DNA of 64,000 nucleotides from Pseudolabrys sp. (GTDB taxonomy: Bacteria > Pseudomonadota > Alphaproteobacteria > Rhizobiales > Xanthobacteraceae). Positions 26,560 to 34,832 of this stretch are shown one piece after another. The translations under genes were made by a program, and so were the position numbers. Position 1 is the first letter of the stretch. Every line of letters begins with the position of its first letter. The notes beneath the pieces are model-generated. The model made no database searches, was not told where the DNA came from, and worked only from the letters and a program-made list of their open reading frames with translations. The stretch lies in assembly GCA_030684935.1 (NCBI GenBank), contig JAUXXH010000052.1, positions 175,083 through 239,082 of the forward strand, given 5' to 3'.

Positions 26560-26748
26560 ATGCAGCTTATTCTGACCTATGCCGTCTTCGTGATTATCGG
26601 TGAAATCGGCGCCTACGTCGTCGGCCGGACCGTGGAACAATGGTCGCCCACGGCGAGCCTGCCGGTGTTTCTGGCCTGTTTCTTCCTGGTTTTTGGCATC
26701 GCCTGGAAGCTGGCGGTGATGGCGACGGCGCCACGTCGCGCCGCCTGA
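26560..26748 (+). CDS. Small two-helix membrane protein
   Basis: 62 residues: a first hydrophobic helix (about 2-23, IGEIGAYVVG at its end) and a second (about 33-54). Such short proteins are frequent and uncharacterised in rhizobia. I recognise no family. It is followed 113 bases later by another uncharacterised membrane-anchored protein on the same strand. Confidence 0.65.
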   Translation: MQLILTYAVFVIIGEIGAYVVGRTVEQWSPTASLPVFLACFFLVFGIAWKLAVMATAPRRAA

Positions 26749-26776
26749 TTGCATCGCACAAGACGGATTTTTTTGG

Positions 26777-26802
26777 GGAACTGACGGCGCGGCAAGAGGG
26801 TT
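26777..26802 (+). promoter_or_regulatory. Possible EcfG-type promoter
   Basis: GGAAC (26777-26781), 17 bases, then GGTT (26799-26802), one mismatch to the EcfG consensus GGAAC-N16/17-CGTT. It lies about 60 bases before the start of the Pro/Ala-rich membrane protein gene. Confidence 0.35.
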
Positions 26803-26861
26803 GTCTCGGGGAAGGTGCGCGCGTTCGGTCGCGAGCACCACCGGAACCCCGAGGAGGCCTC

Positions 26862-27281
26862 ATGTCCGATCCCCGCTATACCGACCCGAATTTGTCTGAC
26901 CCGCGCCTCAGCGATCCGTCGCTGCAGGATCCGCGCACCCCGCGCCCGCGGGATCCAGTGACAGCCGACCGCCGCAGCGGTGGCATGTGGGGCTGGGTCG
27001 TCGGCTTTGCCGTGCTCGCATTGGTGGCGTTTGTCGTCGTTGCCGGCATGAACAGCAGCACCGACACCGCGAGCAACATGGCGCCGCCGCCGCTGGCTTC
27101 CGAACCGCCGCCGGGCACCGTGACGTCGCCGACCACGACGGGCTCCGGTGTGACCTCGCCGCCGCCGGCGAACACAGTCCCGCCTGCGGCATCGCCCGAA
27201 CCGGCGCCCCCGGCTCCGGCGGCTTCGCCCGAACCGGCAACGCCGGCTCCGGCAGCCCCTGCGCCCAACACCGCGCAGTAA
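26862..27281 (+). CDS. Membrane-anchored protein with Pro/Ala-rich tail, unknown function
   Basis: 139 residues, ATG behind GAGGAGG. The N-terminal 40 residues contain repeated Asp-Pro units (DPRLSDPSLQDPR). One membrane helix follows (about 43-63, WGWVVGFAVLALVAFVVVAG), then about 75 residues rich in Pro, Ala, Ser and Thr that are probably disordered and periplasmic. No enzymatic domain is visible. A possible EcfG promoter suggests a stress-induced envelope protein, as a guess. Confidence 0.7.
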   Translation: MSDPRYTDPNLSDPRLSDPSLQDPRTPRPRDPVTADRRSGGMWGWVVGFAVLALVAFVVVAGMNSSTDTASNMAPPPLASEPPPGTVTSPTTTGSGVTSPPPANTVPPAASPEPAPPAPAASPEPATPAPAAPAPNTAQ

Positions 27282-27297
27282 GAGCAATCGACATCAC

Positions 27298-27324
27298 GAG
27301 CCCGGCGTCCATGGCGCCGGGCTC
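27298..27324. terminator. Stem-loop between convergent genes
   Basis: Perfect 10-base arms (27298-27307 and 27315-27324) with a 7-base loop separate two convergent genes. No T-run follows on either strand, so termination strength is uncertain; a bidirectional role is plausible. Confidence 0.5.
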
Positions 27325-27719
27325 TACGATTCAAACGCCTTGTCGACCGGCACGCGATATCCATTCGCGAGGCGGTTGGTTTCATTGGCCATGCCGGTGA
27401 CGGCCATCAGCTCGCCGAACATTGCCTCGGTCATGCCCGCCTTGCGCGCGGCGGCGCTGTGGCTGGCGATGCAATAGGCGCAGCCATTGGTCACCGACAC
27501 CGCCAGATAGACCATTTCCTTGGTCAGCGGATCGAGCGCGCCCGGCGCCATCACCTGCTTGATGCTATCCCAGGTGCGCTTGAGCGTATCGGGATCGCGC
27601 GCCAGATATTTCCAGAAATTGTTGACGTCCGGCACGTTGCGGGACGCTTTGATGTCGTCATAGACCGCGCGCACCGCGGGCGAGGCATCGGCATATTCGA
27701 CAGGCGGCGGTGTGGGCAT
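27324..27719 (-). CDS. AhpD-like carboxymuconolactone decarboxylase family protein
   Basis: 131 residues. The CMD domain contains NGCAYCIASHSAAARKAG, with the CxxC-x3-H redox site of AhpD-type alkylhydroperoxidases. It probably acts in peroxide detoxification through thiol exchange. This distinguishes it from the CxxC-free CMD protein at 8157. The stop codon touches the arm of the intergenic stem-loop. Confidence 0.88.
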   Translation of the reverse strand: MPTPPPVEYADASPAVRAVYDDIKASRNVPDVNNFWKYLARDPDTLKRTWDSIKQVMAPGALDPLTKEMVYLAVSVTNGCAYCIASHSAAARKAGMTEAMFGELMAVTGMANETNRLANGYRVPVDKAFES

Positions 27720-27754
27720 CAGGCGGCTCCCGTTCTGCTGTGGTGCCGCCGAGG

Positions 27755-28006
27755 CTAACCGAACATCCGATAACCGGCCACCAGCACCAGGATAATGCCG
27801 AGCCAGATGGCGATATGCAGCAGCGCCTGGGTGCCCCGCCCCTGGTAGCGGCCGAGCAGCGGCATGCCGAACACCGCCGCCAGGACGCCCAAGGCGCCAA
27901 GACCACCGACCATCTGACTGGAGAACAGCGTGCCCTGAAACGCGTACTCGTTGGCCATGATGGCCACGATCAGGCCAATCAGCACAAAAAAGATGATCGT
28001 TGGCAT
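27755..28006 (-). CDS. Small membrane protein, unknown
   Basis: 83 residues from the ATG at 28006 (a GTG six codons earlier is possible). Three hydrophobic segments: about 3-18, 28-45 and 61-79. It resembles small uncharacterised rhizobial membrane proteins. It is between the antiporter gene and the AhpD-like gene on the same strand. Confidence 0.6.
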   Translation of the reverse strand: MPTIIFFVLIGLIVAIMANEYAFQGTLFSSQMVGGLGALGVLAAVFGMPLLGRYQGRGTQALLHIAIWLGIILVLVAGYRMFG

Positions 28007-28048
28007 GGGGGGCCCGCCGCTCACGCTTCTGATGGCCGATCCATCAGG

Positions 28049-29191
28049 CTAGGGATTGAACACCAGCACGATGAAGGTCGCAAACAGGACGAGGTGAACG
28101 CCGCCAAGCAGGATGTTGGTTGGCGCGCCGGAGAAGGTCATGTTGGCGATAAACAGCGTCAGCACCAGCAGCATCGCCTCGGCAGGCGGCAGGCCGAGTT
28201 CAAGCGGGATGCCGGTCATCAGACTGATCGCCAGCATCACCGGTATCGTCAGGCCAATGGTCGACAGCGCCGAACCGAGCGACAGATTGACCGAGCGCTG
28301 CAACTGGTTGCGCTTGGCGGCCTGAAAGGCCGTCAGGCCCTCCGGCGACAGCACCAGAATGGCGATCAGAATGCCGCCCAGCGCGGTCGGTGCGTGCAGT
28401 TCCTCGATGCCGTGGTCCAGCAGCCGCGCCAGCGGCTTGGCCAGCAGCACCACCGGCAGCAGCGTCGCCAGCAGCATGACGGTGTGATAGCCGAGCGAAT
28501 GGGTGGGGCCGTGGCGCGGCGCGTGCGCTGCCGCCGGCGCAGCGCCGGCCACCGGCTGCCCCGCCGCGTCGGTGAAGAAGGTGCGATGGCGCACCGTCTG
28601 GATGACCAGAAAACCCGCGTATAGCAGCGCCGTCAGCACGCCGAACGCCACCGCCTGCAACGGGCTCAGGGATTGATCCTTGGTCGAGGTCGTGAAGTCC
28701 GGCAGCACAAGGGCGATCAGCGACAGGCAGGAAATCACCGCCAGAAACGCCACCGCGCCCTGCAGATTGTATTGCTGCTGGCGGTGGCGCAACGCGCCGA
28801 TAACAATAGAGACGCCGATCATGCCATTGAGCACGATCATCAGCACGGCGAACACGGTGTCCCGCGGCAGCGTCGGATTGGGCCCGCCACCCAGCATCAC
28901 CGTCGCCATGATGGTGACCTCGATGCTGACCACGGCGATGGTCAAAATCAGCGTGCCGAACGGTTCGCCCAGATGGTCGGCCAGCACCTCGGCATGACGC
29001 ACCACCCCGAAGGCGCACCAGATCATGATCGCGAACAGCCAGACGAACATCGTCCCCGCGCCGACGAGGTTGACGATGTCCGTGGTCCAGGCCCTGCCGA
29101 CAGTAAAGAAAACCACCGTGGTCGCAACGCCGGCCAGCACCGGCAATTCGGCGCGGATGTCTTTCAGCAGTCTGCGGGTCTGGCCGGGCAT
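28049..29191 (-). CDS. Calcium/proton antiporter (ChaA/CaCA family)
   Basis: 380 residues with about eleven membrane segments. Two inverted alpha-repeat motifs of the cation exchanger family are visible: the segment around VVSIEVTIMATVML and the segment GGILIAILVLSPEGLTAFQAAKRNQ. Both supply acidic residues for cation binding. It exports Ca2+ (or Na+) in exchange for protons and resembles y4hA/ChaA proteins of rhizobia. A small membrane protein gene follows 42 bases downstream. Confidence 0.9.
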   Translation of the reverse strand: MPGQTRRLLKDIRAELPVLAGVATTVVFFTVGRAWTTDIVNLVGAGTMFVWLFAIMIWCAFGVVRHAEVLADHLGEPFGTLILTIAVVSIEVTIMATVMLGGGPNPTLPRDTVFAVLMIVLNGMIGVSIVIGALRHRQQQYNLQGAVAFLAVISCLSLIALVLPDFTTSTKDQSLSPLQAVAFGVLTALLYAGFLVIQTVRHRTFFTDAAGQPVAGAAPAAAHAPRHGPTHSLGYHTVMLLATLLPVVLLAKPLARLLDHGIEELHAPTALGGILIAILVLSPEGLTAFQAAKRNQLQRSVNLSLGSALSTIGLTIPVMLAISLMTGIPLELGLPPAEAMLLVLTLFIANMTFSGAPTNILLGGVHLVLFATFIVLVFNP

Positions 29192-29261
29192 GTCGGGCGA
29201 ATCGTTCGGCTGGTAGGTGTCCAGCCGACGATATCACGCCGCGACCGCGGCCTGCGCTTGC

Positions 29262-30365
29262 CTAGGCGGCAGCCTTGCGCGGCGCACGCAGTCCCATGCG
29301 TTCCAGCCGCGGCAAAATCTCGTCGCAGAAGAACGGCAGCTCGGCGTTGTAATTGATGAAGGAGAGGCCGACCCCCCTCATCCCGCCTTTGTAAAGATGA
29401 GCGAGTTGCTGGGCGACCGAATCCGGATCGCCGACGATCGGCAATCCGCCCATGCCGTTGGCCTGGTGCTTGCGCCGCGCGGCGAACTCGTCGGCGCCGA
29501 CGGTTTCCGCCGTGATCTTGCGCTTGGCCAGAATAGAGTCCACCGCCGACCAGTCGGCATTATCGATGATGCAATGGCGGTAATAGTCTTCCGCGTCGGC
29601 CTTGGTGGCGCGACAGGTGACCACACCGACGGTATAGACGTCGATGTCGCGGTTGTATTGCCGCGCTTCGGTCTTCACCGCCTGGACATGCGCGGTCAGC
29701 GCCTCCAGCGAGTCCTTCGGCGCGCTGGTGAAGAAGGCGTCGCAATTGCGCAGCGCGAATTCGCGGCCGACCGGCGAGGCGCCGGCATTCATCAGCAGCG
29801 GCCGCGAGCCGCCATAAGGCTTCGGTTTGGAACGCACCGCGTTGAGCTTGATGAACTTGCCGTCAAACGCAAAGTCCTCTTTGTCCGACCACATCATCTT
29901 CACCGCCTCGACCCATTCCTGGCCGTAGACATAGCGGTCCTCATGGTCGCGCTGCTTGACGCCGAACATGTCGAACTCGTCTTCGTTCCAGCCGATCACG
30001 ACGTTGAGACCGAAGCGGCCCTCGCCGATTTGGTCGCAGGTGACGAACTGCTTGGCGGCAATCACCGGATGAAACAGCGGCGCGTGCACGGTGCCGAACA
30101 CCGTGATCCGCTTGGTCGAGGCCAGCAGGCCGGCCGCCCAGGTGATCGTCTCCAAGGTCGCGCCTTGATAGTCGGTGTCGCCGCCGTAGCCCTTCCAGCG
30201 GGCGATCGGCAGCAGAAAGTCGAGACCGGCCTCGTCCGACAGCTTCGCCATCTTGAGATTGTCCGCCCAGCCGCCGGTCCAGCGCTCGGGAACCAGGGTG
30301 ACGGCCCGGCCGGACGAGCAGTTCGCCCCGAACAGTCCGAGCTTGAATTCATTGGCGTTGTTCAT
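29262..30365 (-). CDS. LLM-class flavin-dependent monooxygenase
   Basis: 367 residues, bacterial luciferase-like TIM barrel. Landmarks are the N-terminal GLFGANCSSGRAVTLVPERW, GGDTDYQGATLET, TVFGTVHAPLFHPVIAAKQ and GEGRFGLNVVIGWNEDEFD, typical of the SfnG/RutA/SsuD-like two-component branch. Such enzymes use FMNH2 from a separate reductase and O2 to cleave C-S, C-N or C-C bonds. A matching FMN reductase gene (31442) lies across the divergent promoter. The ATG at 30365 was chosen by alignment logic; an in-frame ATG nine codons upstream is possible, and neither has a strong ribosome site. Confidence 0.9.
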   Translation of the reverse strand: MNNANEFKLGLFGANCSSGRAVTLVPERWTGGWADNLKMAKLSDEAGLDFLLPIARWKGYGGDTDYQGATLETITWAAGLLASTKRITVFGTVHAPLFHPVIAAKQFVTCDQIGEGRFGLNVVIGWNEDEFDMFGVKQRDHEDRYVYGQEWVEAVKMMWSDKEDFAFDGKFIKLNAVRSKPKPYGGSRPLLMNAGASPVGREFALRNCDAFFTSAPKDSLEALTAHVQAVKTEARQYNRDIDVYTVGVVTCRATKADAEDYYRHCIIDNADWSAVDSILAKRKITAETVGADEFAARRKHQANGMGGLPIVGDPDSVAQQLAHLYKGGMRGVGLSFINYNAELPFFCDEILPRLERMGLRAPRKAAA

Positions 30366-30521
30366 GGTCGCGCGGTCACGCAACGACTTCATCGACTGCA
30401 AAGCCTGGCTCCCTGGCTGGAATCGGTCGGGCTGCAGCGACCGCAGCGGACGCCGCGACCTTTTGGCCTTGACCCTGATTGAGCCGATTTCTGTTGTAGG
30501 CGCGCGGTCTCTATGGCACAT

Positions 30522-30536
30522 TTTCTCCAATAGAAA
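30522..30536. promoter_or_regulatory. Putative IclR-regulator operator
   Basis: TTTCT-N5-AGAAA, a perfect inverted repeat in the gap between the divergent monooxygenase and IclR genes. A related CAATAGGAAA element follows at 30546-30555, so tandem half-sites are possible. Role inferred from position and symmetry. Confidence 0.4.
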
Positions 30537-30559
30537 CGATTTGCGCAATAGGAAATATC

Positions 30560-31420
30560 GTGCTCCCCACTTCAGGCGCTCCGAAGCCGGAGCCCGGCCT
30601 TAAAGACAACGCCGGCGTGCATTCAATCGAAGTCGGCGCCGCGCTGTTGCGGGTGCTGGCGGATGGCGTTGGGCCGATGAAGCTGACCGATCTGGCCGGC
30701 GCCGCCGGCATGTCGAGCAGCCGCGCGCATAAATATCTGGCGAGCTTCCTGCGCTGCGGCCTGGTGCGGCAGACCGGGCCGGCCGGGCGCTATGGCCTCG
30801 GCCCGCTGGCGGTCGAGCTGGGATTCGCCGCGCTGCGCAACATGGACGTCGTCGAACTGGCGCAGGAGACGCTCGACGATCTGCGCGACCGGTTGCAGAC
30901 CGTGACCTCGCTGACGATCTGGGCCAATCGCGGCCCCACCATCATCCGCCGCTCGGTGCACGAACAATCGGTGTCGCTGGTGGTGCAACTCGGCGCGGTC
31001 ATGACGATGCTGACGTCGTCCAATGGCCGCGTGTTCTCCGCCTATCTGGCCAAGGAACTGACCGGCCCGCTGATCGAAGCCGAGCTCGCCGACCCGCAGG
31101 GCCTCGCCGCCCGCGCCGGCTTGCGCAGCCTGCGCGATGTCGAAGCGATGCTCGACGCGGTGCGGTCCCAGGGCTTTGCCGTCGCCAGCGGCACGCACCA
31201 CCGCGGCATCGTCGGCGCCAGCGCGCCGGTGTTCGATTACACCGGCAAGATCGTCGCGGCGCTGACCCTGGTCGGCATGGAAGGTGTGCTGAACGTGAAG
31301 CCCGACGGCGTGCCGATCCAGACCTTGCTGAAGGCGGCGGCGCATCTGTCGTCCCACGTCGGCGGTCACCCCGCCGACCATTCCGCCGCCGGCCGCACGC
31401 CGGTGGTACTCCGCAAGTAA
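30560..31420 (+). CDS. IclR-family transcriptional regulator
   Basis: 286 residues from a GTG behind AGGAAA. The N-terminal winged helix-turn-helix (about 20-80) shows SIEVGAALLRVLADG, LTDLAGAAGMSSSRAHKYL and GRYGLGPLAVELG. The effector domain carries the IclR signature region GTHHRGIVGASAPVFDYTG. It probably controls both the divergent monooxygenase gene and its own downstream genes in response to the pathway substrate. Confidence 0.94.
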   Translation: MLPTSGAPKPEPGLKDNAGVHSIEVGAALLRVLADGVGPMKLTDLAGAAGMSSSRAHKYLASFLRCGLVRQTGPAGRYGLGPLAVELGFAALRNMDVVELAQETLDDLRDRLQTVTSLTIWANRGPTIIRRSVHEQSVSLVVQLGAVMTMLTSSNGRVFSAYLAKELTGPLIEAELADPQGLAARAGLRSLRDVEAMLDAVRSQGFAVASGTHHRGIVGASAPVFDYTGKIVAALTLVGMEGVLNVKPDGVPIQTLLKAAAHLSSHVGGHPADHSAAGRTPVVLRK

Positions 31421-31441
31421 GCCCACAGACGAGTTCCGTTG

Positions 31442-32041
31442 ATGATCCAGGCCTCCGCGCGCACGCTCAATATCGTCGGCTTCAGCGGCAACGTTCATCG
31501 CCCGTCGCGCACGCGCACCTTGGTCGAAACGGTCATCGCCCGCATCGCCGCGCGCCATCCGGCCACCGTGATCAAGTCCGACGTATTCGACATGCTCGAC
31601 GTCATGCCCGACCTCGGGCTGGCGCTCGGCAGCCCCCTGCCCGCCAAAATCGAGACGCTGATCGAGCGCATCGCCAGCGCCGACGCGCTGGTGGTCGGAA
31701 CGCCGGTCTACAAAGGCTCCTACACCGGGCTGTTCAAGCATCTGTTCGACCTGGTCGAGCCGCAGCGGCTGGCTGGACTGCCGGTGGTGCTGACCGCGAC
31801 CGGCGGCGGCGACCGGCATGCGCTGGTGGTCGAGCACCAGTTGCGGCCGCTGTTCGGCTTCTTCAGCGCGCACACCATTGCCACCTCGATCTATGCGTCG
31901 GGGCTCGACTTCGTCGACGGCCAGGTGCAGTCGGAATTGCTGGAAAAGCGCATCGATGCCGCCGCGCGCGACCTCACCATCTGGCTGACGCGTGCCGACC
32001 ACACCCAGGAACTGCGCAAACTGGGAGCCCTCGCATCATGA
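31442..32041 (+). CDS. NADPH-dependent FMN reductase
   Basis: 199 residues, flavodoxin-like. N-terminal LNIVGFSGNVHRPSRTRTLV binds the FMN phosphate, and GTPVYKGSYTGLFKHLFDLV is the family motif seen in MsuE/SsuE-type reductases. It would supply FMNH2 to the flavin monooxygenase encoded at 29262-30365. ATG 31442 was chosen over an adjacent TTG. The stop overlaps the start of the following gene (ATGA). Confidence 0.92.
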   Translation: MIQASARTLNIVGFSGNVHRPSRTRTLVETVIARIAARHPATVIKSDVFDMLDVMPDLGLALGSPLPAKIETLIERIASADALVVGTPVYKGSYTGLFKHLFDLVEPQRLAGLPVVLTATGGGDRHALVVEHQLRPLFGFFSAHTIATSIYASGLDFVDGQVQSELLEKRIDAAARDLTIWLTRADHTQELRKLGALAS

Positions 32042-32772
32042 GTCCGGCAAGCGCCACCTTGCCGCGCTACGGCTCGCGCGCCCGCCTCGGCATGCTGCTG
32101 CCGTCCGGCAATGTCGCCGCCGAAGCGCAGTTCAACGCCATGTTGCCGGCCGGCGTCAGCCTGCACACGACGCGGCTGAAACTCACCGGCAGCACCGACG
32201 CCGAATTGCTGGCGATGGCCGAGCGCGTCGAGGACGGCGCATCGCTGCTGGCCGATGCCTGCGCCGACCTGATCCTGTTTCACTGCACCGCGGTGTCCAC
32301 CTGGGACGCCGACATGGACCGCGCCCTGCCGGAGCGCATCACCGCCGCCACCGGCATACCGGCGACCGCGACCTCGCGCGCGCTTCTGTCCGCCTTCCGC
32401 ACCCTGGACGTACGCCGCATTGTCATGGTGTCGCCCTACATCGAGGCGATCAATGTCCGCGAGACGGCTTTTCTGGAGGCGCAGCAGATCAATGTGCTGT
32501 CGGCCACCGGTCTCAACATTCCGCAGGCCAAGGACATGCTCGCGGTCGAGCCGGGCGAGTGGTACCGGCTGGTGCGCGCCAAGGCGCGCAAGGATGCCGA
32601 CGCCTATTTCATCAGTTGCACGGCGGTGCGTTCGCTCGAAGTGATCGAGGACCTGGAGCGCGATCTCGGCGTTCCGGTCGTCACCAGCAACCAGGTCGCG
32701 GTTTGGCATTCGCTGCGCACCATGGGTCTTCAGGACCGAATGACCGGATATGGCCGCCTGCTCGGCCTCTAA
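32038..32772 (+). CDS. Maleate isomerase/arylmalonate decarboxylase-like Asp/Glu racemase superfamily enzyme
   Basis: 244 residues. It has the two-cysteine active site of the superfamily: Cys83 in FHCTAVSTWD and Cys194 in ISCTAVRSLE, with LGMLLPSGNVAAEAQF near the N-terminus. This pattern matches maleate cis-trans isomerase and related enzymes that form a covalent succinyl-cysteine or an enolate. With a flavin monooxygenase and reductase next door, it could isomerise a maleate-type ring-cleavage product; the substrate is not known. Translationally coupled to the FMN reductase gene. Confidence 0.87.
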   Translation: MSPASATLPRYGSRARLGMLLPSGNVAAEAQFNAMLPAGVSLHTTRLKLTGSTDAELLAMAERVEDGASLLADACADLILFHCTAVSTWDADMDRALPERITAATGIPATATSRALLSAFRTLDVRRIVMVSPYIEAINVRETAFLEAQQINVLSATGLNIPQAKDMLAVEPGEWYRLVRAKARKDADAYFISCTAVRSLEVIEDLERDLGVPVVTSNQVAVWHSLRTMGLQDRMTGYGRLLGL

Positions 32773-32810
32773 TCAGAAACGACCAAACATCTTCAGGGAG
32801 GACATCTGCC

Positions 32811-33785
32811 ATGAATAAATTTCGCGCACTCGCCTGCGGCCTGATCGCCGCCTCGGTTTCCACCTTCGCCATGCACACGCCGGCGGCGGCGCAGGAATGG
32901 CCGCAACGCAGCGTACGACTGATCCTGCCGTTCGGCGCCGGCAGCGCCACCGACATCGCCGCGCGCCTGATCGGCGACAAGCTGTCGGCCAAATGGGACA
33001 AGCCGGTGATCGTCGAAAACCGGCCCGGCGGCGACGGGCTGGTGGCGATCAATGCCTTCGTGACCGCCAATGACGACCACGTGCTGCTCTATGCCTCGAG
33101 CGCGTCGTTCCTCGCCCATCCGTACACGCAGGACAAGCTGACCTACAATCTCGAGCGCGATCTGGCGCCGATCGCGCAGGTCACCGATACCGTACTGTCG
33201 ATCAGCGTGCCGGCCACGACCGACATCAAGACCATCGCCGACTTCGTCAAGGCGGCGAAAGCGAGCCCGGAGAAATACAACACCGCCGGCGCCGCCGGCC
33301 TGCCGCAGTTCACCGTCGAGGCCTTCGTCAAGGACCAGGGCCTGACGACCACCAACGTGCCCTACCGCGACGTTGTCCAGGCCGCGCGCGATCTGGCCGA
33401 AGGCCGCATCCAGTTCCTGCTGTCGTCGATGGCTGTGATGGTGCCGCATGTTCAGTCTGGCAAGGCGCGCATCATCGCCATCGGCTCAAGCCAGCGCTCG
33501 CCGCTGTACAAGGACGTGCCGTCGGTGGTCGAAGCCGGCTTCCCCGGCCTGGTGGTCGAGACGACGGCCGGCTTCTACGGCCCCTCGAGCATGCCGCTGG
33601 CGCTGCGCAAGCGCATCGGCAACGACGTCATCGAAGCCGCCAAGGACCCGACCATCGTCTCACGCATCTCCGCCACCGGTCAGGACATGCGCCCGGGCGG
33701 CCCGGACGACCTGACGGCGACCATCAAGAAGCAGACCGCCAACACCGCCAAGGTGGCGAAGATCCTCGGGATGGCGAAGAAGTAA
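32811..33785 (+). CDS. Bug-family (TctC) periplasmic solute-binding receptor
   Basis: 324 residues with an AGGGAGGA ribosome site. A signal peptide ends near AAAQEWPQ (about residue 27). Family landmarks are VRLILPFGAGSATDIAARLI, the TNVPYRDVVQAARDLAEGR segment and late YGPSSMPLALRKRI. It is probably the uptake or sensing receptor for the compound handled by the flavin-monooxygenase cluster. No TctA/TctB membrane genes are present. A rho-independent-type terminator follows. Confidence 0.92.
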   Translation: MNKFRALACGLIAASVSTFAMHTPAAAQEWPQRSVRLILPFGAGSATDIAARLIGDKLSAKWDKPVIVENRPGGDGLVAINAFVTANDDHVLLYASSASFLAHPYTQDKLTYNLERDLAPIAQVTDTVLSISVPATTDIKTIADFVKAAKASPEKYNTAGAAGLPQFTVEAFVKDQGLTTTNVPYRDVVQAARDLAEGRIQFLLSSMAVMVPHVQSGKARIIAIGSSQRSPLYKDVPSVVEAGFPGLVVETTAGFYGPSSMPLALRKRIGNDVIEAAKDPTIVSRISATGQDMRPGGPDDLTATIKKQTANTAKVAKILGMAKK

Positions 33786-33811
33786 CGCTCCCACTTTGAC
33801 GAACACGGCCG

Positions 33812-33846
33812 CCGGTGGCTTCTGACGAGGCCGCCGGTGGTTTTTT
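33812..33846 (+). terminator. Rho-independent-type terminator
   Basis: CCGGTGGC (33812-33819) pairs with GCCGCCGG (33830-33837) with one G-T wobble and a 10-base loop. A TGG then a run of six T follows at 33841-33846. It ends the IclR-reductase-isomerase-receptor operon. Confidence 0.7.
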
Positions 33847-33865
33847 ATGCGCCGACGAGCGCGCG

Positions 33866-34735
33866 CTACCGCCTGACGTATTTCTGCACCCGCCAGTTCA
33901 GCGTATCGGCGACGAAGATCTCGCCGCGCGGGCTGATCGCGATGTAATGCGCCTCGCCATAGCGGCCCAGCGCCTTGCCCTGCCCGGCGCCTTCCATCAC
34001 ACCGACCACGTTCCCCTTCAGATCGAGTTTCATGATCTGGCCGGTATGCCCGTGCGCCAGCCAGATGTGCTGGCCGGCATCCATGAACAGGCCGCACGGC
34101 GTGCCGGGATGCGACGACTCGCGGATGTAATTGCCGTCGGCGTCGAACACCTGGATGCGCGCATTGTTGCGGTCGGCGATGTAGAGCAGCCCCTGCGCAT
34201 CGAACACCAGCGAATGCGGCAGGTCGAACTGGCCCGGCCCCTTGCCGGTGCCGCCCCAGCTTTTGATGAAGTCGCCGTGGCGGTCGAACTTCAGCACCAG
34301 CGACTCCGCCTTGCCGTGGCCCTGCAGCACGTAGATGTCGCCGGTGGGCCCGACCACCGCCTCGTTCGGCTCGTGGAACAGACGGAGGTGACCGTACGGA
34401 TGCCAGTCGCCGGTCTGGCCCTTGACGCCGAGCACCAGCGTCAGCCGCCCCGACGGATCGAACCGGTAGACCATGTTGGACGCCACATCGGTCGCCCAGA
34501 TGTTGTCGTCGCCGTCGATGCGCAGGCCGTGCGGCCGCTCGAACAGGCCGTCGCCGAAGCCGCGGATGAAATGGCCGTCGGCGTCGAACTCCATCAGCGG
34601 CATCGGCCCGCGATGAATGACGAACATGGTGCCCTTCGACGTGAACGCCACCGCCGACGTGCCGCCGAAGTTCATGCCGGGCGGCAGGGTGAAGGATTCG
34701 GGCACGGGGTCGTAAGGAAGTGGTGGCGGTGACAT
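33866..34735 (-). CDS. NHL-repeat protein, peptidylglycine alpha-amidating lyase-like
   Basis: 289 residues forming a six-bladed NHL propeller. Repeat units are visible as RPHGLRIDGDDNIWATDV, DLPHSLVFDAQGLLYIADR, GTPCGLFMDAGQHIWLAHG and HYIAISPRGEIFVADTLNW. This layout resembles the PAL lyase domain, which splits alpha-hydroxyglycine amides to glyoxylate and an amide. Several bacterial homologues are uncharacterised. No signal peptide is apparent. It converges with the flavin-monooxygenase operon, so functional linkage is possible but unproven. Confidence 0.82.
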   Translation of the reverse strand: MSPPPLPYDPVPESFTLPPGMNFGGTSAVAFTSKGTMFVIHRGPMPLMEFDADGHFIRGFGDGLFERPHGLRIDGDDNIWATDVASNMVYRFDPSGRLTLVLGVKGQTGDWHPYGHLRLFHEPNEAVVGPTGDIYVLQGHGKAESLVLKFDRHGDFIKSWGGTGKGPGQFDLPHSLVFDAQGLLYIADRNNARIQVFDADGNYIRESSHPGTPCGLFMDAGQHIWLAHGHTGQIMKLDLKGNVVGVMEGAGQGKALGRYGEAHYIAISPRGEIFVADTLNWRVQKYVRR

Positions 34736-34798
34736 GGGGACCCTGGTGAATGCCCGCGAAAGACTAGCAGATCGGCCCGTTGCGGCCTCGGCGCTTTA

Positions 34799-34819
34799 GT
34801 GATATCATTTTGATATCAC
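34799..34819. promoter_or_regulatory. Perfect palindromic operator of toxin-antitoxin operon
   Basis: GTGATATCA-N3-TGATATCAC, a perfect 9-base inverted repeat 13 bases before the antitoxin start. Ribbon-helix-helix antitoxins of VapB/FitA type bind such AT-rich palindromes, so it is a likely autoregulatory operator overlapping the promoter. Confidence 0.65.
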
Positions 34820-34832
34820 ACATGAGGTCGCC

